Shown here: positions 49,101 through 62,300 of the stretch, one piece after another
Layout: each line of letters starts with the position of its first letter
Position numbering within the stretch: the first letter of the stretch is position 1
DNA from: Lycocorax pyrrhopterus obiensis
Taxonomy: Eukaryota > Chordata > Aves > Passeriformes > Paradisaeidae
DNA: 64,000 nucleotides
Assembly (NCBI GenBank): GCA_014706295.1
Contig: JACSVZ010000004.1
Coordinates: 6,875,465-6,939,464 of the forward strand
Direction of reading: 5' to 3'
Notes under the pieces: generated by a model
The model's input: only the letters and a program-made list of their open reading frames with translations
What the model was told of the DNA's origin: nothing
Database searches by the model: none
Translations under genes and position numbers: made by a program

Positions 49101-52100
49101 TTCCCTGATGTGCTGCCCAAAGCCCAAACTGTCTCAGCCAAACCCAAATGCCTGCAAAATCTAAGCAACGGAATGAGGGGGGGAAAAAAAACTGTACAAA
49201 TGTATTAGATATTTCTGAATAACAAGGATCTGAGGGAATCACAATCTGCTCACCATTATTCCATGAGGAAGAGAAAGCAAGCCAGATCAATTATTAATTT
49301 CAAGTCACTCAGGCAGCACTCCATCAGGCTCCTTTATAGGTCAGAAATGTTACAGGGTAAACATGGCTCGGAAACAAATTTCTGCTCTACCCTCAAACAA
49401 GGAGCAGTCACAGATGTACCTGGGAAGCCCCACACCCTGGAAGTCTCCACAGCGCATACTCACCTCCTTGTACTGCTCCGTCCTGCCCTTGGTGTCTGCC
49501 AAGGTTTGCACTTCCCCAAATTCTTGGGTCGGCTCCTTCCTCCCTCCCCTCCACGTACTCATACATTTTTTTGCAATCTGGGATCCTCATTAGAGCATCA
49601 AGTCCACCACTTAATCAGAGAGAGATTTTTGGAGGGAACCTGGAGCGATTCGGCGGTAAAGACTGTGCTTTCTGCAGATTACTACTCCCCAAATTGCTCT
49701 TTGCTCCAGTCATTACAAAGTGGATGTAAAGTGTTTGCATCCTATACTTGAATATTAATTAAACATTTTTTTTAATAATGCTACATAAAACACCTGTGTC
49801 CTTGCATACACCAGAGAAAATTATTGCAGTAGGATGAAATAAAATATCGGGGTCCTTCAAAACTTAAACCACCAAAGACCAATCTCCTTCCTCCCACCTG
49901 TTTGTATTGTTCAGTTTTTCTGCTCAGAAAATAAATAACCATCTCTGTACAAGCAACTACGGAGTACATAAGAGCATCACAAAGTAATTATGAGTTTATG
50001 ACATCATCTTAATATTACAAGGGAGAGACTGAAAGACCCAGGAGAAACTCCAGATTTCCCTTTTGGGAAAATGTTAATGGATGCTTACAATCTGTTTTCC
50101 TTTGTTTGGATGTTACAACCAATAATACACTTTTATGTCTATAAATAAAGACTAAAGTTGAATAAATCCAACAAGCTCCTGAGCCTGCGGCTCTGAAACT
50201 TGATTCACATTCACGGTAAAGATTTATGAGTCACTTGCAGAGAATAAGTTGAAGCTGCAATATTTGGAGTGAAATTATTCAAAAGGGTGATTATTTTGGG
50301 AATGATTATGCATGCACACCTGATCAGGGTGTCACCTGGGCCCCCTTGTCCTACATGATGAAATGTGGCAATTTTTCTGCATTTCTCTTTGCTTGCACAA
50401 AAGAAGAGCATGTAAGAGCAATCAAGCTGTTTATTTTTACACACACTGGATCATCTTGTGGATATATTTTCCCTTTCACTTAGATCACAGGACGTGTTCT
50501 TTAAACTATTCACATGAATATACTAAATTTACTGATGACTGCAAAGCAAAGGAATAAAACTGATTGCTGTTCTTCGTGTGTGGGTGTATATATATGTATT
50601 TTTATATATATGCATGTATGCATGTATATGCAAACCAAAATACTTTTGTATTTGGGATACCAAGTTAAGCACTCAAACTTTGGGAGAAGCAGGCAGCAGT
50701 AGCTGTCCCTGCTGTGTGCACAGAGGGAAGAGGGACCTGCTTTTTTTCATCTCTCTTGCAAGAATTTATCCTTCACCTTCACCCAGTGGGTGCAGCCAAC
50801 AACTGTGGAGGACCACAAGTACCACCAGATGAGGCCACGGACCATGAAGATGACAGGAAGTATCCCTGCCTAAGGCCTTTGGCTTGAAGCCCTGTCTTGC
50901 GATGTGAGTTTTGACATCTAGATAATTGAAGGGGTTCCAATTATTTTGTCCGAATGAAATAAGCTTTGTAAAGTATAAATGGAAAAAAAATGTTGGAAAA
51001 TACACCCTCGTTTATAATCTTTCTCTGCTTGGAGAATGAGATCACTCTACAGCCATCTGAAAGATTTTCAGGAGCCTCCTTTTATAAAATTTTTGTGGCA
51101 AAGTCTCAGAAACCTCATCGTTAGTCATTTCACTCTCTCCATATTCTTCCTGATAAGATGTTTTTCTCATGTGTAACATATGTTTCTCCCTTTTTAGTCC
51201 TAAAAACTTTTTGCTTTGTTCAGGCAGTTCGAAATTGATATAAACTTTCTCCTTGATCTCATAGTGATTTGGCCTGAAACAAACTCCCCGAAGGCCTCCA
51301 AAACCTGAACAGGTTTGGGTCAAGCTCCAGATTTGGTGCCGGGTGCTTTTCCCTGGAACTGGCTGAGCACACATTCTGGCGGTTTCTCCCTTCTCTGCCC
51401 AAACTCCCAAACCGAAAGGGACATCTCTCCTCCCAGCTCTTGTGTCCTTTCCAGAGAGCTGCTATACAGGACCAAATTTAGAAACTTTATGACTGCACTC
51501 TCAAAACCCTGGTGAGGAGGGAGCCAGGCAGGTAATTGCCCTTTTCCAGATGCCTCCTGTTTCAAAAAGGCAAGCTATGCTCTGCAGGTACGTGGGTAGC
51601 CCTGCCAAGCACCTCTGGAAGTTCAGCCCCCTCTTTCTTTTGCATAAAAGATCCTCCCACTCTTTCCATTACATCCTCACCTCTTCCTTTATTACTACTA
51701 ATCCAGTATGAACCTACTCTTGCAAGAAAAAGAACGAATCCAAATCCAATTGCAACTGCCTCTAACCCGGAGTCTGTCTGCAAGAACACAAATGTAGGTG
51801 TAAATTTTGCAGAAGACACCTGTGTTTATTGCTGTCCTGGATTGGATGGGTCCCAGCCCCAGGATCAGTCATGGTCACTCTGCTCAGCAGTGACCGAAGG
51901 GCTCCAAGGCCCATGGACTCCCTGTGATGTGCAGATGACTGCATTGTTCGAGCCATTGTTCTTTCATTTCAAAACAACCTAAGGAACCAAAAATATTTGC
52001 AATTTCAGGTAAAGTTCATTAAGCAACTTTGAAAACAACTTCCAAACTTTCTTGAAAACACTTTCAAGAAGCAGTGGTTTAACTTTGCATTTTGAAATAA

Positions 52101-52624
52101 TCTTTCGTGTTTAGAAATTTGACGGTATTGAATAATAAAAAAAGATTTACAAATGAAACCAAAACTTCTCATTCAGGTGAACACAAATCTTTCCTCCTGT
52201 TTCACTGAGAAAACAGAGGTTTGGGTGCGGGTTTTACCACAATGATTGTTCTAAGCCTGATTTGTTCCCCCCCCCCAGTTTGGCCAGTGAGAACAAACCC
52301 TTGTGCTCTTTGCCCTTTGCTGGGCACAGTGGCACTTCATATTTGTATGAAAATACCTCCAGAGAGAGCAAAGGTCTCCTACTGGTCTCTCCTCCCACTC
52401 CCAGCACCATCACTAATTTAGTGTCAAGTCCTCACAGGAAATTAAAACCCAGTACAGAATCCAACCAAAATCTTCTCCCCTGGTCCCTGTGCTGCCTCCA
52501 TACCCCTACTCCCCGATCCTAAGCGGTCCTTCAGCTCTCCCCGTGGCCCTGCGTTGGCTCCTGCTGCTCCTGCACGCCATGTGCAGGGAAGCAGGCTCCT
52601 TGTGCCCTGTCTTTATGGTGCAGG
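46143..52624. other. Unique non-coding sequence
   Basis: No gene or confidently named repeat in about 6.5 kb. The start of a hAT-like end (CAGTGGTTCCTAACC at 46434) is noted but has no partner end. AT-rich blocks lie at 46600-46960 and 50000-50560; (TG/TA)-type simple DNA is at 50578-50632; a C10 run is at 52267-52276. A 148-codon frame at 51536-51982 has no recognisable domain. Confidence 0.4.
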
Positions 52625-52935
52625 AATGGATGGACAGTTATAATTTAGCCCCAGGGTGGCATCGTGCAGTAAAGCACACTACAGTAATTATTAGCTTCTG
52701 CAGCGTTATTTAGGGGATTACCATCCCAGGGTTATTTTATAACGTTGTTACAGATTAATGGTGATACTGCTGCCTTCAGTGGACAGACTTTGCTACGGGT
52801 TCAGACCCATGGCAGCAGCACCGTTCAGGAGACCTGCGCAATAAAAATAAAAGAATCATTTCTAGTAAGTTCTGACTCTGATTAAAAAACAATCTTTAAG
52901 AAATAGATGCTAATAAAATTGCTTTCCTAATTACC
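52625..52935. promoter_or_regulatory. CNE-like block with homeodomain motifs
   Basis: Repeat-free block with GTAATTATTAGC near 52685, GCAGCGTTATTTAGGGG, GGGATTACC, ATAACGTTGTTACAG and CAGATTAATGG words, that is repeated TAAT and GATTA homeodomain cores with isolated CpGs retained. Reads like a developmental enhancer; not tested. Confidence 0.3.
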
Positions 52936-55795
52936 CAGAGCTAGTTCATTTCCCAGCAAATATAATAAAACAGAGTTACTTGGCTCTGATTCACAAAACC
53001 TGAACCCAAGCTCATTATTAAGGCATTTAGCAGTGAAAAAGCATGTGTGCATAAGATGCTGTCCCGTCAAGCAGAATGCAAGAAATCTTTTGAAGTTAGA
53101 CCTTTGAAGTCTCAAGTTATTGCTGGCTTTTTTTTTTTTTTCTTAACGCAGGTATTTCAACAAGAGAAAATCTCTCTGTGTTATTTACACAGATGGAACA
53201 GGGCACCCTATTATACCACTGTATTCAGAGGAGATTTCAGTTAGAAGCAGAAAGTCTTAATTTGAAGAAATATTTAGAGCTGGTACACAGCACTTCTTAA
53301 TCTGTGGAACCATTACAAGGCTGCGAGACTTTTACATAATAGAATAGACCAGCCAATGTCCCAGGGCTATTATTGCTATGACTTGTAACACGCTGAAATC
53401 TCTTTCATCTGCCTAACCTGGGATTTTGATGATTGTAAATGCATGAGTATGTTTCAGTTTAGGGGGTTATGTTTATGTTTTATTTATTTTTGTTTATGTT
53501 TCTGCTCTCTTCAAAATTTCCTCCAATTTCTGGATGCACAAAGGTTCTACCCAGCTCTCCAGCTTTCCCTCTGCCAGAAGTCCCCTTGACACCGAGGGAG
53601 TCTGACTCCCATAGCGACTGCAGGTCCCTCTTTTCATGAATCGAAGAATTGGGACAGGACAGAATGTGACACCAGCTTCCTCACTGCAGGAAGCACATGG
53701 AAGAGACACTGCTGACACACACAAGCTGCACTGGGGGTGGTGCAGACACAGGATCAGAGCTCCCAAATCACACAAAGGCTGGGGTCTCTTGTGCACAAAT
53801 CCATCCCATTACCTTGCACTCCAAGGCAATGGTGCCTTTATTTGAGTTCAGCTTTTTTACCCATTTATAAATACCTGTTTTCTTTTCCTCACAAAATATG
53901 CATGACAGACCCAGATAGGGCAAGTATACTCCAGGTCAAACCTGGATAAAATCTAATACTAATGAAAGCATTTTAAAAGTAGGAAGAGACTTCATGAAAT
54001 CCTGGGCTGCTTCTCTGCTTCATGGCAGAAACCATGACACTCAAACCCTTCCCAGCAGCTTTCCATGAAGGCACCTTTGTATTTCCCACTCTGAGCGAGC
54101 TGGAGAGGGCAGCCCATGCAGCTGAGGGATACCCAGCAGCCCACAATCTCATCACACCTGATCCCTCTCTGCCTTGGCTTCCTCACAACAAAGTGGAAAT
54201 ACTTCCCTCCTGTGCAAGCCAGCTGGGAGGCTCAGAAAGCAAACATACGTAACTCTGATAGGCAGTGCTCCTCTGGAATGAAAAATGCTCGGGGAAGGAC
54301 TTCCACAAGGAACTGACAGGACCACAGGGATAGCAGTAGGAGCAGAGCTGACCCAGCCTGAGGGTTGGCTGCTGCTGCTCCCATGCACAGCACATGGTGC
54401 AGTGTTATGCTGGAGCCAGGGATGGGTCACCTGCATCCCCTCCTGCACTTGGAGGATGACTTTGCACCCTCTGGGCTCTGACAGTGGCAATTCAGATAAA
54501 CGCATCCTAAAGGTACCACAAAATATCTGGGATTTTCACACGTAGTGGAGCACTCGCTCCCTCTCCAGCAGGAGCACTGAGGAGGAGCCTGTGTCTGCCT
54601 GGTGAAGAGATAAACCTCTTACAGACCAGCTGCCCATCCTGGCTGTCAGACTCATCCCCCCGTGGAAGGGAAAGCAGAGCAACATTATTTTCCATAGACC
54701 AGAGCACCCCTGAATACACTCAATACTGCTCTATAGCCACAACTGCATAAAATTAGCCATCCTAAAGATGCTCATATGCCATAAAACTAACAAATTAACA
54801 TTCTTCTGGCTTCTTTCAGATTTTCACACTCTTCAGCTGTAAAACAAAAAATCCTTTTGGAAAGAGCTCTCAGCTTACGGAAAGGAAGTCCCACTGCTCA
54901 GCTGAGCTGCTTCTCCTTGAAAGCAGTGTGTCTCCACACCCTGGGAAGTGAGTGCTAGACCAGAGCTTTCATCAGCTAATCTCCTGGTGGTGCATGAGCC
55001 ACAAAATAATCCAGCTCCCTCTTCATGGCTCTACAGGTTCCACTAAGCTAGCCAGGGGGAAAAAAAGCACTAAAAACTTCTTTCAGTCAGTGGATTAAGC
55101 AGCTATGACTCAGAATTCACATTGGAGATGATATGTGAAGTGAGAAGGTGCCATTCTTACATCGTCTCTTTCTTAACCTTAACCACCCCAGGGCTCAGCT
55201 CAAACATCTCCCGTCCCTCCCACCTTTCCAGGGGCAGCTGCCACAATTCCACCCAGGAGGATGCACCACAGAGAAAGTTTCTGTAGCTCAACTTCAGATT
55301 GCTTTGGGTTTTTTTGTGGTGGTAAGTTAGATCCTTAACATTATCTTAATGCACTCTTTATGGTTTAATTTCCCCTTTTGTGGTGCTGTTTTCCTCAATA
55401 AGACTCTTAAATTGAAATCAGATTTCCTCTGAAGGAGCCAGCCTGATTTTCTTCGAAAGCCCAGTACAATACAGTCATTCCGCTGAGACTGACAATTTTA
55501 TTATGGTTGCATTTCCTTTTTGCCTACAAAATGTTTGTTTTATAAATAGGCCTTTTTAATTTAATGTAATTTTTTTTGTACAACAGCAGAAACAGTCAAA
55601 AAACACACAATGCAGCTACAAAATTTTGGTTTTGTTATACACGCCTTCCTTAATTTACTCTTCATTGGCTGGGGAGGGGAAATCAACTTTTTACCCAAGG
55701 CAAAATATATGTAAAATTTCAATCTGAAGTAAAGCTCAGCTCTCCTGTATTCAAGTTATATAGCTCTGAAGATGTGGTCTTGTAATTAAAAGTGT
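52936..55795. other. Unique non-coding sequence
   Basis: A cluster of forkhead-like TGTTTAT / TTTATTT words lies at 53468-53502. A poly-T run is at about 53129-53141. No gene or named repeat is recognised; 55320-55760 is AT-rich. Confidence 0.4.
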
Positions 55796-55816
55796 GGGGG
55801 GGAAGGGGGGGGGAGG
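55796..55816 (+). repeat. G-run with quadruplex potential
   Basis: Seven Gs, AA, nine Gs, A, then two Gs on the plus strand. The long runs can supply four G-tracts and so could form a G-quadruplex. No adjacent gene is known to be affected. Confidence 0.85.
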
Positions 55817-57659
55817 CAGAAACAACTACAAACAAAAAAATACAATGCATTTTAATGAATGAGACAACTACAAGCAGAAACATGATGAGGACTGTGGAAA
55901 ATAATCAACAGACAATTGCTTTGACAATTTTTACATCACTCAGGATTTAACAAGGAGGGGTTTGTCATGCTTGATTTTAGGCCAGATGCTGGTCCCACAT
56001 GTCTGGATCTAGTCCCTTCATAAACCAGGGTAGAAAGGGCAGGGAGGAGAGGGAAAGGTTTATACCCTGGGTCCAGCCCAAAACAGCCTTGGGATGCAGC
56101 TGAGTGTGTCCTTGGCCTCAGGGGCTAAAAGTGTTGGTTAAATCAGGAGCTTTCAGGATCTGCAGCACAGACCACACCTCCACCAGAATTTTTATTTCCC
56201 CTACGTCTCTAAACAATTGAATGGCACATCCACCCCAACTGCTCTCAAACAAAAAATAAAAAATTTCTTCCTGGTACACAGAGCTAGATTACTTTTTATA
56301 TTTTTGTAGTTGTCAATGACTGGTCTGAACTGCTCCGCAATGGTTTAAATTCCAGTAACAGGTTTCATATGGTCGCTATAACATCTCAGTGTATTAATTA
56401 GTTTTCAAGACCCCCAAGCAATAAAAATGTAGCCATTCAAGGTCACAGTTTGACTTATTTACAATTGATGTATAACTTGGCAAACTCTGCATTCAGCTAC
56501 TTCTTACAATAGAAAATATATTGTCATTCAGGTTAACAAAAGACTCTTTTCTTTGCCACCTCACTACAATGGCCCTGCAAATGAACATCGCCTGAATAAA
56601 ATCCTAACCACATTTTCACTCTCATTAACCACAGTAGGGTATCACACAATTTGCCTGGCTCCTACTTAGACCACTGTGCACCATTTTACTAGCAGCAGTT
56701 TGATGGGTTTTATGGCAGGTGATATATGGAGTGGGAGTTTCGGGAGTCGTAAACAGAAGCCACAGTGTATCACAATGTGGTTTAGGGATATAATGACTGT
56801 GTTGTAAAGCAAAGGATGACAATACTGCACTAGGCTTGAGGTAGTGAACCAATAGACCAAACAGCTCAACATAATTCAAGCTACAAACAGAGCATCCTAG
56901 GTGTGTGCTGGCCTTCCTATATCTTTCATTAATTACCCCTGATGAATTTGAATAAGAACTACTAGAACTGAAATAAATCTGCAGCCAAGAGAAAAATTAT
57001 AGAGTTTCTCCTTGTATTTCTTGGAAGAAGTTGCTCTCCCCCAGTGCATATGCAGACCCCGTATTACCAGTTCTTAACCAGCCTTTTGTATCTCCAGCTA
57101 GACAGTCCCCTTGGCCGCTGGGGCTGCCACTGCTCATTAACACACCAGAACAAATACTGGCTTGGGACCTTCTGCTCACGTGCAGGGGGGCAGGTGCTGC
57201 TCTCAGCTATGTCTGCAAAACCTGGGCTGGACACCACCTCCCACCACCTCCCCCCACAAATATTTTGTTCATTTTCATTCCTGCTTTCAAGTCAGACAAT
57301 GCTCTTTTTTTTTTCCCTTGGGGCACTACAGCCTTCTTCCAGCCCTACAGATACTCTTCACTTCCACGTGGGTTGGGTGATTTTTGAGGGTGAACCATTT
57401 GCCACTAGTTTGATCCCACTGTGAGGTATTTAGATTGGGATTTCTGCAGCGATGCTGTAGTGGTCAATCCCTGCGATTCTCACAAAGGTGGGGTGCTGGG
57501 GTTTTTTTTGTTATTGATATTGGCTAATTATGGCACAGAATAAGAAAATTGGCTGCCTGGTTCCCAAGGCTGTGTCATTAGCCACATTGTGATAGATTGG
57601 TGTCAGTGACAGAGCTCTCTCCCAGCATTCTAAACCTGTTCAGCCGCATTTAAGCTAAA
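55817..57659. other. Unique non-coding sequence
   Basis: AT-rich through about 56990, then mixed. No gene or named repeat is recognised. Overlapping plus-strand frames of 118 and 126 codons at 57031-57424 have no recognisable domains. Confidence 0.4.
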
Positions 57660-57810
57660 TAATAATAATACTTAGCACATATAGCGCTTTGCATATTCAA
57701 AGCGCTGTACAAACATCAATTAATTAATCCTCATAACATCCCTGTGAGGTAGGTAAGTATTATCTCAGTTTTACAGATGGCGAAACAGACACAGAGAGGT
57801 TAAGTAAAAT
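57660..57810 (-). repeat. Well-preserved MIR-like (CORE-SINE) element
   Basis: Plus-strand order is TAATAATAATACTTAGCACA, TATAGCGCTTTGCATATTCA, AAGCGCTGTACAAACATC, TTAATCCTCATAACATCCCT, GTGAGGTAGGTAAGTATTAT, TTTTACAGATGGCGAAACAG and CACAGAGAGGTTAAGT. That is the reversed tail, core and start of the head of an amniote MIR-like SINE. It is much better preserved than the other four copies in the window and keeps CpGs in AGCGCT words. Preservation of so old a SINE suggests constraint. Confidence 0.85.
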
Positions 57811-58961
57811 GAAAAATTAAGGTGGAGGTGTGCTGGTTAATTTGGAATTGCACTTTGTGCTGTTTGAAAAATTAGAAGGTGCTGTACCAGATCTCCATTA
57901 TTCTGCCAGAGAAAGCAACATTTTGATGTGCTGACTCCCCTGGTAGGAGCCATCGCCTCAGTCAAGCACCTTGAAGCTGAACCTTCATGTTTTCTGGCTG
58001 GGGAGCACACATACAAAAAAATCCCCCTAAATTTACCCCTCTCTTACAGTAAAACAGAGGTAGATGTATCTCCTGCTTCCAAGCACCATCCAAACCTTTC
58101 AGAGAAAATTTAGAGATGAAGAGCTTATTTTGGTAAAACTACAAAGAAGGAGCTAAGGAATGACCAGCTTAGAGGCCCAGTAATGACAATAAAAGCTCCA
58201 GCTAATTGTCCTTTCCCCTGTATTGTCCAGCCACAAACCAGCATCAGGGAGGAGGAGACCTCTTCACATCACACAGAAAGTCTCCAACCCAAATAACCCC
58301 AGCCTTACCTCTGAAAAGAAAAAAATACCAAGTTCAAGAGACACATCAGCTCAAGGGAATCACCCAGAATCGTTAAAGAAATAACTGGGAGTTTACATTT
58401 GTTTTCCTGTAGCTTAAGTGCTTTTGGTATTCAAAGGAAGAACCATCAGTGAGAGCCAAGTCCAACATTTTACTACCCAAACCCAAACCTGCGTACTACT
58501 GCCTGCTGCTGTGTACCTGCCCTGCTATCCTACACTTGTAATTTCAATAAAGACCTCTCCCCATCCATTTGACATCCAACACTCCCTCAACGCGCGGATT
58601 CTGTGTGGAGTAGGAAAAGCATAAGACTGACGTTAAGTGGATTTGGGGGCAGGGGGAGATAGAGCAGGTGTTTGCTCCATCTACCCCGTGCATTAACCTA
58701 CAGGAGCAGCAAAGAGGGAACAATCGCCGGGATGGCAGCTGCGCAGAAAAGAAACCAGAGGACTGGGGGCTGTGGATCACAAGCTGAACATTCGGCAACA
58801 ATGGCGGGCAGCTGAGAAAAAGGCAAATGCCACACTGCGATGTTTAAACAGAAGTAGAGTCTGCAAGACTCATAAAGCAAAGCTTGCACTTTGCTGAGTG
58901 CCAGGGAGGCCTCACCCGTGGCATTGTGTTCTCCTGCAGGCACCGCGCTTCTCCAAAGGCA
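57811..58961. other. Unique non-coding sequence
   Basis: No gene or repeat recognised between the SINE and the CR1 copy. Confidence 0.4.
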
Positions 58962-59365
58962 TGGCCCAATTGGAGAGAGTTCAGAGGAACGGGGGGAGAA
59001 CAATCAGAGGTCTAAAAACCATGACTTGTGAGGAAAGATTGAACACAGTGGGGTTGTTTGCTCTAAAGAGAAGACTGAGGGGAGACATGATAACACAGTC
59101 TTCCAGTGTATAAAAGGCTGCAGCAAAGAGGAAGGGAACAATCTGTTTTCCATGGCCAAAAGGACAAGAAAAAGCTGCCAGCTAAGAAGGCTTGAGCCAA
59201 ATATTAGGAAAAGTCTTTCCAACAGCAAGAACAGTGAAGCTCTGGAAGAGACTGGCAAGAGCCATGTGGAGTCTTCTTGGTAGAGGTGCAGGAGATGTTG
59301 CCTTAGCATAGAGGGATATGCACAATGACCTTCCTCAAATCCCATCCACCTTGATGTTCTGTGTC
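58962..59365 (+). repeat. CR1 LINE 3' fragment, about 400 bp
   Basis: The longest repeat copy in the window. In order it contains TTGGAGAGAGTTCAGAGGAA, TGTGAGGAAAGATTGAACAC, AAGAGAAGACTGAGGGGAGA, CAAATATTAGGAAAAGTCTT, GTGAAGCTCTGGAAGAGACT, GCATAGAGGGATATGC and AATGACCTTCCT, ending in TTGATGTTCTGTGTC where CR1 has ATTCTATGATTC. These are the last part of the CR1 reverse-transcriptase ORF and its 3' UTR. Frames are broken, so it is inactive. Confidence 0.85.
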
Positions 59366-62300
59366 AGAAAGAAGAGGTGCTTAAAGAGAGCCACTTCTGC
59401 TGCCATGGTGACCAGTGAGCCTGGTCTGGCTCAGCCAGACTCTGTTCAGCCAGGCCATGACCACTTTAGTTATTATTTGAGCAAGCTGGGAAGAGCTATG
59501 CTGATGTTTCAGCTAGAGAATATCATTGGTCGTGTGACACTCCCATAACTAACTGTGTATCTTTCCTCCTAACCTTGTATTCTTGTGATCACTCAGTGCC
59601 AGAGTTGGGGGATTTTAGTAGCCAGCATGGCCTCAGGCAGGTTCAACTTGCAGCCAGTAGGGTGGCTGTCAGGGGGCCCTGAAGGATGGTAAGTGAGGTT
59701 ACAGATGGCCTTTCCCACCTAAGCAGCTCCAGAAACCTGCAGCCAGTCAGTAGAGCATATCACATGGATAAAAATGTATAAAAATATTTGCTCTTTTCAA
59801 TATCTTCCTCCTCCCTCAGCTTCCCTCAGTAGTTCCTTTGGTTACATGTTTCCTTCCCCCTGTTGGCTTCTTTTCACAATCCCTTTTAAACAAAATGTAT
59901 GTCCAGTGCACTTGGAGCCACAGTTGCAAACATGGAATCTTTAACTGGGAACAAAACAAGAGAAAGGAATCTGCCAACGCTGGCACATGTGAGATGCTTT
60001 ATCTGCCTTATATTTAATATGCTGCTCTGAACATCCCCTCTGACACAAAAAGGCGATTTGTCTGAAATTATTTGGAGGTTGCTATCTTTTGGTGCCTGCA
60101 GAGACCGCTGGCTTTTGGAAGTAGAAGCCTGATCCTAAGAGAACCAAAAATGTAAAGGAACTCCCCTCTCTGCTGGCTGCGATCTCTTGCAGGACAACCA
60201 CAACACTGGAAAACTTCTAAGATCATCCCAGTTGAAGAGCTATCATTAAAACTATGACTCACTTAAAAATGTGAAGGCAGGTTTCTTCTACAGTTTTCAG
60301 TGCTTACAATGAAAAAAAAAAAGCAATGCAAACACTAAGCTCTGTTTCTGCACAAATGTTTTATGGTTCTGAGTAAAACAACCCATTCCATGCACAATCT
60401 GAAAGAAACATTTGGCAGCTTCTCCTAAAGTTCTTCCTTTTTCAGTGTTATTTTGGACACGTTGCACCTCTCGTCCCCTTTGAACAGCCCTGTTGGCTCT
60501 TGCATGTGATATAAGGTTCTCCCTTCTTTTCAGATGCCTGTAATTTTAGAAGATTGTAATTGTTCCAGATAAGATGTCCTTTACCCTGGTTTGAACAAAA
60601 GGCCAGTTGTTGGAGTCTTCCAATAAGAACGGGGATTCTGCTCCTGAAAACCTGTCTCGCAGTATCCTACACAGCACCTTCAAATCCTGCTCCTCAGAAA
60701 AAGAGGCCCTCACATGTGATGCCCACATCTTGGGAGATGGGAGGCAAGGTTTTCTTCAGGTGATTTTACCCACAGGAAAGCTGAGATAGTCCAGGAGATG
60801 GGAGTAGTACAAGGGTGCCCTTCTCTCCTGTCTCCTGCAGAAATGCTACACAGCCTGCCCTCTGATTTAAATGAACAAAAACATGAACAGGAGTTAATTA
60901 ATTTGCTGCAATATTGATATGACAAAATGAAAGCAGCATGTGAACGACAAAAGGAAACTCACTGTCATTCACCAGCTAAACAAGGGACTGAGTAGTTAAT
61001 AAAGGCTTATACAGTAAACCCTTGTATTTCCCTGATGTTAGACAACCTGCATAAAAGACAAAGACAGCACTCGATGGTGATATTTCCAACAAACCAATTT
61101 AGGGGTGATAAAAAACAGCAATAAAACTCCTATGAAGCAAAAATTAATGCAAGAGTCAAAAAACCCCACAAACCTCTGAGAGTAACTACAGACAGATACC
61201 AGGTACACACACAATATGCCACAGCCTGCAGGTAAAGACCATATCTTTGAAGCTTTTAGTTCAAACGACCTGAGTTCAGGTAAGCAGCAAAAAATTGAAA
61301 CCAAACCTTGGCTACTCTGCTTTGTCTCTATCTAACATTAATCTGGTCAACCCAGAGATTCTTTCACTTCATATTGTTAATTTTATTTCTTGCATGTGTA
61401 GTGTTCCAATCCCGTGGCTGGATCTTGACACAGCCATCACAAAAACTAGAATTATTTCATAATAGCACCAGGGAAACACAGTTCTTGCTAAATTAACTCA
61501 CACCCATGAAATGTAACAAACACCTTTTAACAGAAGAAATGCTGTAATTCTGACTGAATTCATTACAAGGGAAAAAAAAACCCCAACAAACTCTGAAGTG
61601 AAATAAAGGGTTGGCACAGTTTTGCCCCACCTCATTTCTGTGACAGGGCAGAGAAACAGCCTCTCCATAGGATTTGTTTCTTGGCTGACAGGAGCTAAAA
61701 CAGACCCAGTATTTATGGTCACAGGCAGTGGTCTAACCAGGACACTGGAGGAAGCAGCTGAAATCTGCTGGTGACCTGACCTTGCCCCTGGGAGGAGCGG
61801 CTTTACCTGCCTTAGGCTGACCAAGGATTTTGGGCCACAATTGGCTTTTTTCTGCTCATACAGAAATGAGAGAGTAAACGAAAAGGGACAGATAGAGGTG
61901 ATAGAGCTTTTCAGGGCTCCAAGCCAAATGTAAACTTCTCTACAAACATATAAACCAGCAGAGCAGTTTACACCCACGTGAAAATGATGCGCTTTACTGA
62001 GCACTTCAAAAAAAAGTGGGATGTAATATTGCAGCTGTTTTCAGACCTAGCAGGTATGTTTAGCTTGAAACACAAATTCCCACTCATCACACACATCAAG
62101 GCTGAAGCAAAGAAGAATTCTCTTTATCCTGTAGCTTGTGGTGGCCTGTGCTAGACAGGAGCACAGACAAGAGGCCAGTTATGGTTTCTCCAAGCTCTGC
62201 AAATGAGGGACACTTGGGAGCACCGAGTTCAGAAGTTCTTGCGGTGCTGGAGAGATCAAATGCATCTCATCAGAAACCGGCCTCTCCTTCCCCAGGCAGC

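Noticed and set aside
59680..59700. Splice-donor-like GGTAAGTGAGG as the end of a real exon
   Set aside because: No acceptor-bounded open segment precedes it convincingly.
61498..62004. 168-codon minus-strand open frame
   Set aside because: No recognisable family, and no conserved motif or splice context seen.
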